Shown piece by piece: positions 8,776 to 19,178 of a stretch of DNA of 64,000 nucleotides. This stretch comes from Nitrosovibrio sp. Nv6 (lineage in GTDB: Bacteria > Pseudomonadota > Gammaproteobacteria > Burkholderiales > Nitrosomonadaceae): the NCBI RefSeq assembly GCF_900110495.1, contig NZ_FODX01000001.1:1116001-1180000 (forward strand). The letters run 5' to 3'. Made by a program: the position numbers and the translations under genes. Under the pieces are notes generated by a model. It worked only from the letters and a program-made list of their open reading frames with translations. It did no database searches and was not told where the DNA came from. Every line of letters starts with the position of its first letter. Position 1 is the first letter of the stretch.

Positions 8776-11112
8776 ATGCTAGCGCGCTGGCGTTGGTGGG
8801 TTTACGCGCTCGCCGCAATTTTTGGGCTAGGCCTCATCGGTGTCTTGCTGATCGGTTTTGCGGCGCTGGTTACAATTCCAACGCTGCCCTCGCTGGAAGC
8901 ATTGACCGACTATCGCCCGAAAATTCCCTTGCGAGTCTATAGCGCCGAAGGCGTCCTGATTGGCGAGTTTGGCGAAGAACGCCGCAGGGTAGTCAAGATA
9001 AGCGCGGCGCCGGAACGCCTCAAACAGGCCATCGTCGCCGCCGAGGATGACCGGTTCTATCATCACGGGGGGGTTGATTATCTCGGCATATTGCGCGCCG
9101 CCTATTCCAATTTCACTTCCGGTGGCGTACGGCAAGGCGCAAGCACCATTACGATGCAGGTTGCGCGGAATTTCTTCCTCACCAAGGAAAAGACGCTGAC
9201 TCGAAAATTCAGTGAGGCTTTGCTCGCTTTCAAGATTGAACACAGCTTGAGCAAGGACGAAATTCTCGAGCTCTACTTCAACCAGATTTATCTCGGACAG
9301 CGCGCTTATGGCTTTGCCGCCGCCTCAGAGGTTTATTTTGGCAAGCCGCTGCAGGATATCAACCTCGCGGAAGCCGCGATGCTTGCAGGCCTTCCGAAAG
9401 CGCCCTCGCGCTTTAATCCGGTGGTCAATCTCAAGCGCGCCAAAGCACGGCAACTGTATGTGCTCCGGCGCATGCATGACCTGGGCTATATCACCGAGCC
9501 GGAGTTCAAGGCAGCGGAAAAACAACCGATGCAGGTCAAGCGCGAATCGCAAGAATACCCGGTGCACGCCGAATACGTTGCGGAAATGGCGCGCCAGATC
9601 GTATATGAACGCTATAACGAAGATACCTACACGAAAGGCTTTAAGGTCTATACCACGGTGCGTCAGCTCGATCAGGAAGCAGCATATAAGGCAGTGCGGC
9701 AGGGCGTGGTGGACTATGACAGACGCCACGGATATCGCGGCCCGGAGGCAGCGATCAAGCTGCCGGAAAATGCCTTGGAGCGGGAGGAGATACTGGAAGA
9801 TGCGCTACAGGAGGTGTCCGATAGCGATGATATTCTTGCTGCGGTGGCGCTGGCTGTCGATCCGAAGCTGGTCAAGGCGTATCGCAAGGGCGGAGAAATT
9901 CTCGAGATTAGCGGCGATGGCCTCAAGTTCGCCCAAAAATTCCTTTCCGGCAAAGCTGCCGCCGGCCAGCAGCTTATTCGTCCTGGCTCGTTAATCCGTA
10001 TACGGAAAAGTGAAAAAGGCGCATGGCAAATCGTACAGCTTCCTCAGGTCGAGGCGTCGCTAATTGCCATAAATCCCAGAGATGGTGCAATTCGCGCAAT
10101 GGTAGGGGGATTTGACTTCAACCGCAGTCAATTCAACCACGTTACGCAGGCCTGGCGTCAGCCCGGCTCCAGTTTCAAACCGTTCATTTATTCCGCCTCG
10201 CTGGAAAAGGGTTTTACGCCCGCAACCGTCATCAACGATGCGCCGCTTTCCTTTACCGCCGAGGAGACGGGGAGTGATCAGTGGGACCCTCGAAATTTCG
10301 AGGGAAGCTATGAGGGGCCGGTACGCATGCGCCAGGCTCTCGCCAAATCCAAGAATCTGGTGTCAATCCGCATTCTTCAGGCCATCGATGTTCAATATGC
10401 GCAGGATTATGTCGCTCGCTTCGGTTTCGACCCCAAGCAGCACCCGGCCTACTTGCCGATGGCGCTGGGGGCCGGATCGGTGACTCCGATACAGATGGCG
10501 GTGGGGTATGCAGCGTTCGCCAATGGCGGGTTTCGCGTATCGCCCTACTTCATTCAACGCATAGAGGATGTGAGAGGCAATGTACTGGAGCAATCGCAGC
10601 CGGCAGTGGCGGGCGAAAGCGCCAAGCAGATAATAGACCCGCGTAATGCGTTTCTTATGACCAGCATGATGCAGGATGTAGTGCAGCGAGGAACTGCCAC
10701 CAGAGCGAAGCAGTTAGGCCGTGCCGATCTGGCTGGGAAAACCGGCACCACCAGCAATTACGTCGACGCATGGTTCTGCGGCTACCAGGCTGATCTGGTC
10801 GCCATCGCCTGGATTGGCTTCGACAATCCCAAATCGTTGGGGACCAACGAAACCGGAGGCCACGCTGCATTGCCGATGTGGATGAGTTATATGGGTAAGG
10901 TACTGAAAGGTACCCCGGTTGCAGCTTATGCGCCCCCCGCTGGCATCACGACAGCCAAAATCAACCCCGAAACCGGTTTAAGGGAGGCCGACGGTACGCT
11001 GACGGAATATTTTCTCGAGGAGCAGTTACCACCCGAAGCCGAGGCCGAGGAGAAGGTGGAGACCCCTGCAGATCAGGCGATAGACATAATAAAGGAATTA
11101 TTCTCGCAGTAG
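8776..11112 (+). CDS. mrcA: Penicillin-binding protein 1A
   Basis: Bifunctional murein synthase of the inner membrane. The 778-residue form has a signal-anchor helix at about 8-33, a GT51 glycosyltransferase domain with EDDRFYHHGG and GASTITMQ, an inserted domain in the middle, and a transpeptidase domain with the catalytic serine in GSSFKP, the SKN motif and KTGTT. I prefer ATG 8776 over a TTG 45 bases upstream because it places the cytoplasmic tail and membrane anchor as usual, though neither has a clear ribosome binding site. A TATAAT at 8726-8731 could be its -10 element, with no good -35. Convergent with hemB. Confidence 0.93.
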   Translation: MLARWRWWVYALAAIFGLGLIGVLLIGFAALVTIPTLPSLEALTDYRPKIPLRVYSAEGVLIGEFGEERRRVVKISAAPERLKQAIVAAEDDRFYHHGGVDYLGILRAAYSNFTSGGVRQGASTITMQVARNFFLTKEKTLTRKFSEALLAFKIEHSLSKDEILELYFNQIYLGQRAYGFAAASEVYFGKPLQDINLAEAAMLAGLPKAPSRFNPVVNLKRAKARQLYVLRRMHDLGYITEPEFKAAEKQPMQVKRESQEYPVHAEYVAEMARQIVYERYNEDTYTKGFKVYTTVRQLDQEAAYKAVRQGVVDYDRRHGYRGPEAAIKLPENALEREEILEDALQEVSDSDDILAAVALAVDPKLVKAYRKGGEILEISGDGLKFAQKFLSGKAAAGQQLIRPGSLIRIRKSEKGAWQIVQLPQVEASLIAINPRDGAIRAMVGGFDFNRSQFNHVTQAWRQPGSSFKPFIYSASLEKGFTPATVINDAPLSFTAEETGSDQWDPRNFEGSYEGPVRMRQALAKSKNLVSIRILQAIDVQYAQDYVARFGFDPKQHPAYLPMALGAGSVTPIQMAVGYAAFANGGFRVSPYFIQRIEDVRGNVLEQSQPAVAGESAKQIIDPRNAFLMTSMMQDVVQRGTATRAKQLGRADLAGKTGTTSNYVDAWFCGYQADLVAIAWIGFDNPKSLGTNETGGHAALPMWMSYMGKVLKGTPVAAYAPPAGITTAKINPETGLREADGTLTEYFLEEQLPPEAEAEEKVETPADQAIDIIKELFSQ

Positions 11113-11138
11113 AATCATGATGAGATTCCTCAGCCTTC

Positions 11139-12194
<1,056 letters not shown>

Positions 12195-12256
12195 TTAAAA
12201 TTTGGGAACTTGTTGGCAAAATTTATATCTTACTTGCAGACGTTGTTTATTTGTCT

Positions 12257-12336
12257 CCCGCTTTTCCTCCCTGAGCGGGTACCTTAATCCCTATTAAGGT
12301 AGTTTGCCCCCGGTTTTATTCCCCTTTAACCGGGGG
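12257..12336. other. Three successive hairpins at the 3' end of engB
   Basis: Three perfect stems lie within 80 bases: CCCGCT/AGCGGG (12257-12279), ACCTTAAT/ATTAAGGT with a 4-base loop (12281-12300, spanning the engB stop codon) and CCCCCGGTT/AACCGGGGG with a 12-base loop (12307-12336, inside the engB C-terminal codons). No T-run follows on the minus strand, so they are not classical terminators; RNA stabilisation or a Rho-independent end without a U tract are possibilities. Confidence 0.55.
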
Positions 12337-13001
12337 TTCTTTATTTTCACCTTGCCATTTTGTTTCAGAACTTCATTTGGTTCGGGAACCAAATTTCTTT
12401 CCAATCCTTCCCCTTCCAGCCACTTGCCAAGCAAGGCCGTCGCCTCTTCGACACCTTCCCTGGTGAAACTGGAGAATAATTGTACGCTGCATTGCGGATA
12501 AGTTTCACGCAAAAAAGCCAACACATCCTTGAGAACCTTCTGCGCATGCTGCCTGGCAAGCTTATCCGATTTCGTTAGCAGCACATGCACCGGTTTTCCT
12601 GTTGATGCGAACCAGGTCAGCATCTGCCGGTCGAGCGGGGTCAAGGGGTGCCGCACATCCATGATCAGCACCATGCCGTGCAGCGATTCACGCGTTTGCA
12701 GATAGGTGCTGAGCAGGTGCTCCCAATGCTGACGCACTTCAAATGGTACTTTTGCGTAACCATACCCCGGAAGATCGACCAGAAAACGGCCGCTTCCCAG
12801 CTGAAAAAAATTCAGATGCTGAGTGCGCCCCGGCGTTTTGCTGACAAAAGCAAGACGCCCGCGATTGGCCAGCGAATTAATAGCACTGGACTTGCCGGCA
12901 TTGGATCGGCCGGCAAACGCTATTTCCACCCCGTCAGGCGGTGGCAAGTCGCGTATTTGATTGACAGTGGTATAAAAGACCGCATGCTGAAAAAGCGACA
13001 T
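12294..13001 (-). CDS. engB: Ribosome biogenesis GTPase YihA/YsxC
   Basis: Essential GTPase involved in large ribosomal subunit assembly. The 235-residue protein has G1 GRSNAGKSS, the G2 region TPGRTQ, G3 DLPGYGYA, G4 TKSD and G5 SSF, in TrmE-Era-EngA family order. ATG 13001 gives a normal N-terminus (MSLFQHAVF); an in-frame TTG twelve bases upstream is the alternative. The basic C-terminal tail ([11 protein letters not shown]) is typical and is encoded partly by a 9-bp hairpin stem. Confidence 0.93.
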   Translation of the reverse strand: MSLFQHAVFYTTVNQIRDLPPPDGVEIAFAGRSNAGKSSAINSLANRGRLAFVSKTPGRTQHLNFFQLGSGRFLVDLPGYGYAKVPFEVRQHWEHLLSTYLQTRESLHGMVLIMDVRHPLTPLDRQMLTWFASTGKPVHVLLTKSDKLARQHAQKVLKDVLAFLRETYPQCSVQLFSSFTREGVEEATALLGKWLEGEGLERNLVPEPNEVLKQNGKVKIKNPRLKGNKTGGKLP

Positions 13002-13073
13002 ATTCCAACCCAAGGCCCGTAAACGTGAGGAAAAAAATAAAATTCCATTGCTGTATTTCGAAGGACCCGTCTA

Positions 13074-13823
13074 CTACAGCAGTGTTTCCGAATTCTCCCG
13101 GGCTATAACCAGCAGGCCTTCCAATACCAGATTATCCATCACCTTGGCATTTATATTAAGCTGAGGTTGCAACTGCTGCGCCGCGCCACCACTGAGGATA
13201 CAGTCGGGCGTATGGCCGAGCGTGCCGGCAAGCAGCGCGGCCATACGCTCGACAGCACCGGCCATTGCCTGCACTGCTCCGCTGTATATGGCGTCAGCCG
13301 TATTATCAGGATAATCGCAAAACTTTCCATCCGCGGGTTCCACAGATGCGATGTCTCCTATCGGTATTTGCAACATCAGATCAATACCGGGAGTAATGAT
13401 CCCCCCAAGAAATTCTCCGGTGTCAGAAAGTGCGTCAACTGTCATGGCCGTACCCACATCCACCACAAGGCAACCTTGCCCTTGCAACCCCCATGCTGCG
13501 ATCAGTGCTGCCCAGCGGTCGCTGCCAAGCTGTGCCGGATGTGTGTAGTAATTGCGCACGCCGCATTGGTAGGCAACAGCGGTGATCCATTGCGGCTCGG
13601 CTTTCCATCGCGCAAATACCTCGGACAGATCGGCTCTGGCCTGGTCACCGGCGACATTGGATATCACCACACGCGACGGCTCCCGTAAATCCCACCATTC
13701 CCGCTCCAGCAACGCTTTTTTTCCCTGGATTACTGTCCCTTGTTTCACCCAGCTGCGCCCGTCATGCAACCCCCACTTGACCCGGGTGTTGCCTGAATCA
13801 ATCGCAAGTAAAAGCGGCTTCAT
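13074..13823 (-). CDS. coaX: Type III pantothenate kinase
   Basis: First step of coenzyme A synthesis, phosphorylating pantothenate. The 249-residue protein has the N-terminal phosphate loop DSGNTRVKWG, GSDRWAAL and VDVGTAMTVDA, the three signature segments of the CoaX fold. Its ATG follows the birA stop codon directly (TGA then ATG), with AGGATGG inside birA as ribosome binding site, so the two are translationally coupled. The pair birA-coaX is a common proteobacterial arrangement. Confidence 0.95.
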   Translation of the reverse strand: MKPLLLAIDSGNTRVKWGLHDGRSWVKQGTVIQGKKALLEREWWDLREPSRVVISNVAGDQARADLSEVFARWKAEPQWITAVAYQCGVRNYYTHPAQLGSDRWAALIAAWGLQGQGCLVVDVGTAMTVDALSDTGEFLGGIITPGIDLMLQIPIGDIASVEPADGKFCDYPDNTADAIYSGAVQAMAGAVERMAALLAGTLGHTPDCILSGGAAQQLQPQLNINAKVMDNLVLEGLLVIARENSETLL

Positions 13824-14813
13824 TCATGCCATCCTGCATAATGTGATCTCGCCGCCGCTGTAGCTGCGAATACCTGCTGCAGTTTGTAACAGCAGCGATC
13901 CGTCATCGGCCACCCCGGACACCATGCCCTGCTGGCCGGTGCCGTCGGCCAACCGAAGTATGACAGCTTTGCTCGCACAGGCATGGCGGTCCATCCATTC
14001 GCCCTTGAAGGGCACAAAGCCTTTTTGCTCGAACTCCCTTAATGCCGATGCAAGATTAATCAATAGCGCAGCCAGCAATTTGTTGCGGTCAGGCATTTCG
14101 CCGCTAATGGAAAACACGTCTGTTGCGCCCTGGTCTATGCGCGCCTGCACATTGTTGGACAATTTCAGGTTCATGCCGACCCCGATCACCGCAACGGTTG
14201 GGCCAAGCATGTCTCCTTGCAATTCGATCAGTATGCCCGCCAGTTTGCAAAAGTTGAACATCACATCGTTCGGCCACTTCAGTACCGCACCTTCAATTCC
14301 GGAAGACTCAAGTGCACGTATGATTGCCACCCCGATTGCAAGGCTCAAACCCGACAGAAAGCCCGCCCCCTGCTGGAATCGCCATGATAGAGAAAAGGCA
14401 AGGCCGTCCCCGAGACCGGAATGCCATTGCCGGCCGCGCCTGCCGCGCCCGATGGTTTGCAGTTCCGCCGCCGCCGCGCGAATTTTGAGATTGCCTGAAT
14501 CCAATCCGTTTGCGGTTTCCCGCAGCAAAAAGCTATTGGTTGAATCGATCGTATCCAGCACCGCGAGATTGAAATTGTTCGCCTCGTCGCCGAGATGCTT
14601 CAGGATGATGTCCTGCCCCAGCCACTGTACAGGACCGAGCAGGCGATAGCCGCGCCCCTGAACTTTTTGCACCGTCAAACCGACTTCATCCACGTTTCGA
14701 AGTGCATTGGACACGCTCGCGCGCGAGACCCCGAGAGTCTGGGCAATGGCTGCGCCCGACAGGAATTCGTCAGCGCTCAACAGACGCAAAATGGAAAAAG
14801 CAAGCGGCTTCAT
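13824..14813 (-). CDS. birA: Bifunctional biotin ligase / biotin operon repressor
   Basis: Attaches biotin to carboxylase carrier protein and, in the E. coli type, represses biotin genes. The 329-residue form has an N-terminal winged helix (residues about 1-60, with SGAAIAQTLGVSRASVSNAL), the ligase glycine/arginine loop GRGRRGRQW, and KWPNDVM before the biotin pocket. The reading frame is open about 120 codons further upstream, but MKPLAF matches the usual BirA start; an ATG at 14846 with a GAGAG upstream is a possible eleven-codon-longer start. The DNA-binding domain is intact, so regulation is plausible. Confidence 0.93.
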   Translation of the reverse strand: MKPLAFSILRLLSADEFLSGAAIAQTLGVSRASVSNALRNVDEVGLTVQKVQGRGYRLLGPVQWLGQDIILKHLGDEANNFNLAVLDTIDSTNSFLLRETANGLDSGNLKIRAAAAELQTIGRGRRGRQWHSGLGDGLAFSLSWRFQQGAGFLSGLSLAIGVAIIRALESSGIEGAVLKWPNDVMFNFCKLAGILIELQGDMLGPTVAVIGVGMNLKLSNNVQARIDQGATDVFSISGEMPDRNKLLAALLINLASALREFEQKGFVPFKGEWMDRHACASKAVILRLADGTGQQGMVSGVADDGSLLLQTAAGIRSYSGGEITLCRMA

Positions 14814-14889
14814 GCTGTTCAGTGTAGTGCAAATACATTGGCCCATGCTACCGCTCTCACTGTTCATCCGGCGCGGCATTTTACCGGAT

Positions 14890-14918
14890 TTAGCCTGATA
14901 CACTATTACCACTATAAT
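14890..14918 (+). promoter_or_regulatory. Probable promoter of glnS
   Basis: A perfect TATAAT (14913-14918) lies 17 bases after TTAGCC (14890-14895), 48 bases before the glnS start, in the gap between divergent birA and glnS. The -35 is weak. Confidence 0.45.
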
Positions 14919-14966
14919 AAGGCGAATCGCAGCCAAGCATAACGAATAACATCTGGAGAGGCTAAC

Positions 14967-16664
14967 TTGAAAGAAAATCCTGCAACTGGTTCCAACGCGC
15001 CAACCGCTTCCAATTTTATCCGCAGCATCATCGAGGAAGACAATCAATCCGGCAAATGGAATGGGCGCGTGGAAACCCGTTTTCCACCCGAACCTAACGG
15101 CTACCTGCACATTGGCCATGCCAAAAGCATTTGCCTCAATTTTGGCCTTGCCCGCGATTATAACGGCATTTGCCATCTGCGCTTCGACGACACAAATCCC
15201 GAGAAAGAAGAGCAGGAATATGTCGATTCAATACTTGAATCGGTGAGATGGCTCGGTTTTGATTGGGGTGAGCACTTGCATTATGCTTCCGACTATTTCG
15301 ACAAGCTATACGAGTTTGCCGAATACCTCATCAAGCAGGGGAAAGCATACGTTGACAGCCTCACTGCCGAGGAGATTCGTGCGTTGCGCGGCACGTTGAT
15401 CGAGGCTGGCGAGAACAGCCCCTACCGCGAACGCTCCGTTGAAGAAAATCTTGACCTGTTCCGCCGCATGAAATCGGGAGAATTTCCTGACGGCGCTCAC
15501 GTTCTGCGCGCCAAGATCGACATGACTTCTCCCAACATTAATCTGCGCGATCCCGTCATATACCGCATCCGTCATACTTACCATCACCGTACAGGCGACA
15601 AATGGTGTATTTACCCAATGTACGATTACACGCATTGCATTTCCGATGCGCTGGAGAAAATCACCCACTCCCTTTGCACGCTGGAATTCGAAGATCATCG
15701 TCCGCTCTACGACTGGACATTGAATCAATTGGCGGATATTGTTCGCTGCCACCCCCAGCAGATCGAATTTGCTCGGTTGAATCTCACCTATACCGTCATG
15801 AGCAAGCGCAAGCTGAACGAATTGGTCGAGGGCGATTTCGTCGACGGCTGGGACGATCCGCGCATGAATACGCTGGCCGGCGTCCGGCGCAGGGGCTATA
15901 CGCCAGAATCCATCCGTCTTTTTGCCGAACGCATCGGTGTCAGCAAAGCCGATTCATGGATAGACATGAACGTGCTGGAAGACTGCCTTCGCGAAGACCT
16001 GAACGAACGTGCCCATCGGCGTGTGGCGGTTCTGGAGCCACTGAAGATCGTTATCGATAATTATCCGGAAAATCGGGAAGAGGACTGCCTCGCTCCCAAC
16101 CATCCGCAAAAGCCGGAGCTGGGCAACCGCATTTTGCCTCTGTCGAAAGTACTCTATATCGAACGCAGCGATTTCATGGAAACGCCCCCCAAGGGCTACT
16201 TCCGCCTTTCGCCCGGCACGGAAGTCCGGTTGCGCTATGCGTATATCGTAAAGTGTGTCGAGGTGGTGAAAGATGCCAACGGGGAAGTCCTGGAAATTCA
16301 CTGTACCTATGATCCAGGCAGCAAGAGCGGAACGGCGGGAGCGGACAAACGTAAAATCAAGGGTAATATTCACTGGCTCTCGGCGAGCCATGCCCACCAG
16401 GCCGAAGTACGGCTTTATGACCGTTTGTTTAGCCAAGCTCATCCTGACGCCGGCGGGCAGGACTACAAGGCATCTTTAAATCCACATTCGAAGAGAATTA
16501 TCAACGCTTATGTGGAATCGTCGCTCAGTCAGGCTCAACCGGAGGATCGCTTCCAATTCGAGCGCCACGGTTATTTCATCGTGGACCGGAAGGATACAAA
16601 ATCGGGAAAACCCGTATTCAACCGTGCGGTAACGCTAAGGGATTCATGGGGGAAAACTGTGTAA
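14967..16664 (+). CDS. glnS: Glutaminyl-tRNA synthetase
   Basis: Class I synthetase charging tRNA-Gln. The 565-residue protein has the HIGH signature in [12 protein letters not shown], the KMSKS equivalent in VMSKRKL, and the GlnRS FDDTNP segment, plus the two-barrel anticodon-binding C-terminal region. It starts at TTG 14967 after a strong TGGAGAGG, an unusual start codon for an essential gene. Presence of GlnRS implies direct Gln-tRNA formation rather than only the transamidation route. Confidence 0.96.
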   Translation: MKENPATGSNAPTASNFIRSIIEEDNQSGKWNGRVETRFPPEPNGYLHIGHAKSICLNFGLARDYNGICHLRFDDTNPEKEEQEYVDSILESVRWLGFDWGEHLHYASDYFDKLYEFAEYLIKQGKAYVDSLTAEEIRALRGTLIEAGENSPYRERSVEENLDLFRRMKSGEFPDGAHVLRAKIDMTSPNINLRDPVIYRIRHTYHHRTGDKWCIYPMYDYTHCISDALEKITHSLCTLEFEDHRPLYDWTLNQLADIVRCHPQQIEFARLNLTYTVMSKRKLNELVEGDFVDGWDDPRMNTLAGVRRRGYTPESIRLFAERIGVSKADSWIDMNVLEDCLREDLNERAHRRVAVLEPLKIVIDNYPENREEDCLAPNHPQKPELGNRILPLSKVLYIERSDFMETPPKGYFRLSPGTEVRLRYAYIVKCVEVVKDANGEVLEIHCTYDPGSKSGTAGADKRKIKGNIHWLSASHAHQAEVRLYDRLFSQAHPDAGGQDYKASLNPHSKRIINAYVESSLSQAQPEDRFQFERHGYFIVDRKDTKSGKPVFNRAVTLRDSWGKTV

Positions 16665-16689
16665 TACCTGCTCCGGCAACCTGGAAGGC

Positions 16690-16715
16690 AGTTGGCTCAC
16701 GCGCCAACTTTTACT
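16690..16715 (+). terminator. Intrinsic terminator after glnS
   Basis: A perfect 7-bp stem AGTTGGC/GCCAACT (16690-16696 and 16703-16709) with a 6-base loop is followed by a T-rich run, 25 bases after the glnS stop. The rest of the 300-base gap to trxA is A/T-rich with no gene. Confidence 0.7.
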
Positions 16716-16987
16716 TCATTTTCTGCTTTCGGTAATCTCGGGTATTGGCGTCGAATTCAATATTGGCCATTTTCCTTTAAAATACGCTTCCCTTTCACAC
16801 ATTTTTTCGCTAGCATACTAAAAATAAAAAATACGCTGATACCAGACGCGCGGCATAGCAAAAATATATAATTTCTGGTATTTTTGCATACCTACCCCAA
16901 CTATTTTGGTTTTCCAACCTGCCGCATCAATGTAACTCCGCCTTCGCGGGCATTAGCCGAATTATATTCAACTTGAATGAGAGCCCC

Positions 16988-17314
16988 ATGAGCCAGCATA
17001 TCCATTACGTTTCCGATGGAACATTTGAAGCCGAAGTATTGCAGTCAGCCGTGCCTGTGCTAGTTGACTACTGGGCCGAGTGGTGCGGGCCATGCAAGAT
17101 GATAGCGCCGATTCTGGATGAGGTCGCAAAGGAATATGGAGACCGGCTGAAAATAGCAAAACTGAACATTGACGAAAATCAGGCTACGCCGCCAAAATAT
17201 GGCATTCGCGGTATCCCCACTCTCATGCTGTTCAAGAATGGTAATATCGAGGCAACCAAGGTTGGCGCTTTATCAAAATCCCAGCTCACCGCTTTTATTG
17301 ACAGTCATATCTAA
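16988..17314 (+). CDS. trxA: Thioredoxin 1
   Basis: General cytoplasmic disulfide reductase. The 108-residue protein carries the WCGPCK active site, KLNIDEN and the cis-proline loop RGIPTLMLF, and aligns end to end with E. coli TrxA. ATG 16988 is preferred over an in-frame TTG at 16973 because it gives the standard length and has GAGAG just upstream. It sits upstream of rho, a widespread pairing. Confidence 0.96.
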   Translation: MSQHIHYVSDGTFEAEVLQSAVPVLVDYWAEWCGPCKMIAPILDEVAKEYGDRLKIAKLNIDENQATPPKYGIRGIPTLMLFKNGNIEATKVGALSKSQLTAFIDSHI

Positions 17315-17467
17315 AACAGCTAATCTGATAACTACCGCCTCCCCAAGCGCTCCGATTAGATTCCGGTTCGATTAGATTCACCGCTTAATTCTCGTTCGGC
17401 CCCATCAGTTTTTCCCAACGTTTGCTGACGCTTTACGTCCCTGTTCTTCACCCACGAGCTCCATTCA

Positions 17468-18727
17468 ATGCACTTATCCGACCTCAAAAACTTCCATGTT
17501 ACTGAACTGGTAGAGATGGCTATCGCCAATGAAATAGACGGCGCCAACCGTCTGCGAAAACAGGATCTGATTTTCGCGCTGCTGAAAAACCAGGCGCGCA
17601 AGGGCGAAAGTATTTTCGGCGAAGGCACTCTGGAGGTTTTGCAGGATGGTTTCGGCTTTCTGCGCTCTCCAGATACTTCATATCTGGCCGGACCCGATGA
17701 CATCTATGTCTCTCCCAGTCAGATAAGACGCTTCAACCTGCATACCGGCGATTCGATTGAAGGAGAAATTCGCACTCCCAAGGATGGCGAACGCTATTTC
17801 GCGCTGGTCAAGGTGGACAAGGTCAATGGCGAACCGCCGGAACAGGCAAAACACAAGATACTGTTTGAAAACCTTACCCCGCTATTCCCCACCGAACGAT
17901 TGTTGCTTGAACGCGACATCAAAGCCGAAGAAAACGTCACCAGCCGCATCATCGATCTCATTGCCCCAATCGGCAAAGGACAACGCGCCTTGCTGGTGGC
18001 AAGCCCGAAATCGGGCAAAACCGTCATGCTTCAACATATCGCCCATGCGATCGCAGCCAATCATCCCGATGTTATCCTGATGGTATTGCTGATAGACGAA
18101 CGCCCTGAAGAAGTCACAGAGATGATCCGCTCGGTCAGGGGTGAAGTGGTTTCTTCCACTTTTGACGAGCCCGCGGTGCGCCACGTGCAAGTGGCCGATA
18201 TGGTGATCGAAAAAGCCAAGCGCCTGGTGGAGCATAAAAAAGATGTAGTGATACTGCTGGACTCGATCACGCGGCTGGCACGCGCCTACAATACCGTGGT
18301 GCCTGCTTCCGGCAAGGTACTGACCGGCGGCGTTGATGCCAATGCGTTGCAGCGTCCCAAGCGTTTTTTTGGCGCTGCGCGAAACATCGAAGAAGGCGGC
18401 TCGCTTACCATTATCGCCACCGCGCTGGTCGATACCGGTTCGCGCATGGATGATGTGATCTATGAGGAATTCAAGGGCACCGGCAATATGGAAATCCATC
18501 TCGACCGGCGCATGGCGGAAAAACGTATTTACCCCGCAATCAATGTCAATCGCTCCGGTACCCGCAAGGAGGAGCTGCTCATCAAGCCCGACGTATTGCA
18601 GAAAATCTGGGTGCTGCGCAAACTGCTCTACCCGATGGACGACATGGATGCAATGGAATTCCTGCTCGACAAGATCAAAGCGACAAAAAACAATGCGGAT
18701 TTCTTCGATTCGATGCGGCGGGTCTAG
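17468..18727 (+). CDS. rho: Transcription termination factor Rho
   Basis: Hexameric RNA helicase that ends transcription at C-rich sites. The 419-residue protein has the N-terminal three-helix and cold-shock RNA-binding domain (about 1-120, with DGFGFLRSP), the Walker A SPKSGKT, Walker [15 protein letters not shown] and the R-loop/Q-loop region near GGVDANAL. Length equals E. coli Rho (419). Its own ribosome binding site is weak. The 150-base C/T-rich leader between trxA and rho would suit Rho autoregulation, which is inference. Confidence 0.97.
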   Translation: MHLSDLKNFHVTELVEMAIANEIDGANRLRKQDLIFALLKNQARKGESIFGEGTLEVLQDGFGFLRSPDTSYLAGPDDIYVSPSQIRRFNLHTGDSIEGEIRTPKDGERYFALVKVDKVNGEPPEQAKHKILFENLTPLFPTERLLLERDIKAEENVTSRIIDLIAPIGKGQRALLVASPKSGKTVMLQHIAHAIAANHPDVILMVLLIDERPEEVTEMIRSVRGEVVSSTFDEPAVRHVQVADMVIEKAKRLVEHKKDVVILLDSITRLARAYNTVVPASGKVLTGGVDANALQRPKRFFGAARNIEEGGSLTIIATALVDTGSRMDDVIYEEFKGTGNMEIHLDRRMAEKRIYPAINVNRSGTRKEELLIKPDVLQKIWVLRKLLYPMDDMDAMEFLLDKIKATKNNADFFDSMRRV

Positions 18728-18849
18728 CAATCAGAAATTCTTCGCAATCCTTTCACCGAACGTATATTGCATCCCCCTTCAGACTAGAGGATAATACCCG
18801 GCTTTCCGCTCCAGCTCCTGCCGGACGGTACAGCTCAAGGACACATGCC

Positions 18850-19074
18850 ATGAAAGCAGACATTCATCCCAATTATCAGGAAATCACCGTGACCTGTAGT
18901 TGCGGCAATACGTTCCAGACCCGTTCCACCATGGGCAAGCCCTTGCATGTTGAAGTATGCTCGGTTTGTCATCCCTTCTATACCGGCAAGCAAAAAATCG
19001 TTGATACCGCCGGGCGGGTAGAAAAATTCCGCCAGAAATACGGCAAAAAGGCGGAAAAACAACCGGCAGCTTAG
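18850..19074 (+). CDS. rpmE: 50S ribosomal protein L31, zinc-binding type
   Basis: 74 residues with CSC (16-18) and CSVC (37-40), the four-cysteine zinc site of the C-plus form of L31, and the [14 protein letters not shown] core. AAGGA precedes the ATG. In several proteobacteria the zinc form is replaced under zinc starvation by a C-minus paralogue; none is in this window. It is followed by a strong terminator and probably forms the end of the trxA-rho-rpmE group. Confidence 0.96.
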   Translation: MKADIHPNYQEITVTCSCGNTFQTRSTMGKPLHVEVCSVCHPFYTGKQKIVDTAGRVEKFRQKYGKKAEKQPAA

Positions 19075-19110
19075 GAATTGATTTCTAAGTTCTGGTCAAG
19101 GTTGGCAGAC

Positions 19111-19140
19111 AAAAAAGGGCAGCTTGAGCTGCCTTTTTTT
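19111..19140 (+). terminator. Intrinsic terminator after rpmE
   Basis: GGCAGC/GCTGCC with a TTGA loop, flanked by six A and seven or more T, 37 bases after the rpmE stop. It should work in both directions. Confidence 0.88.
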
Positions 19141-19178
19141 CGTCTGCATTTTTTATTTTCAGCAGTTAAAATAAATCC

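Noticed and set aside
17882..18730. 282-codon minus-strand frame over rho
   Set aside because: Exact antisense of rho; His/Phe-rich shadow typical of high-G/C coding sequence.
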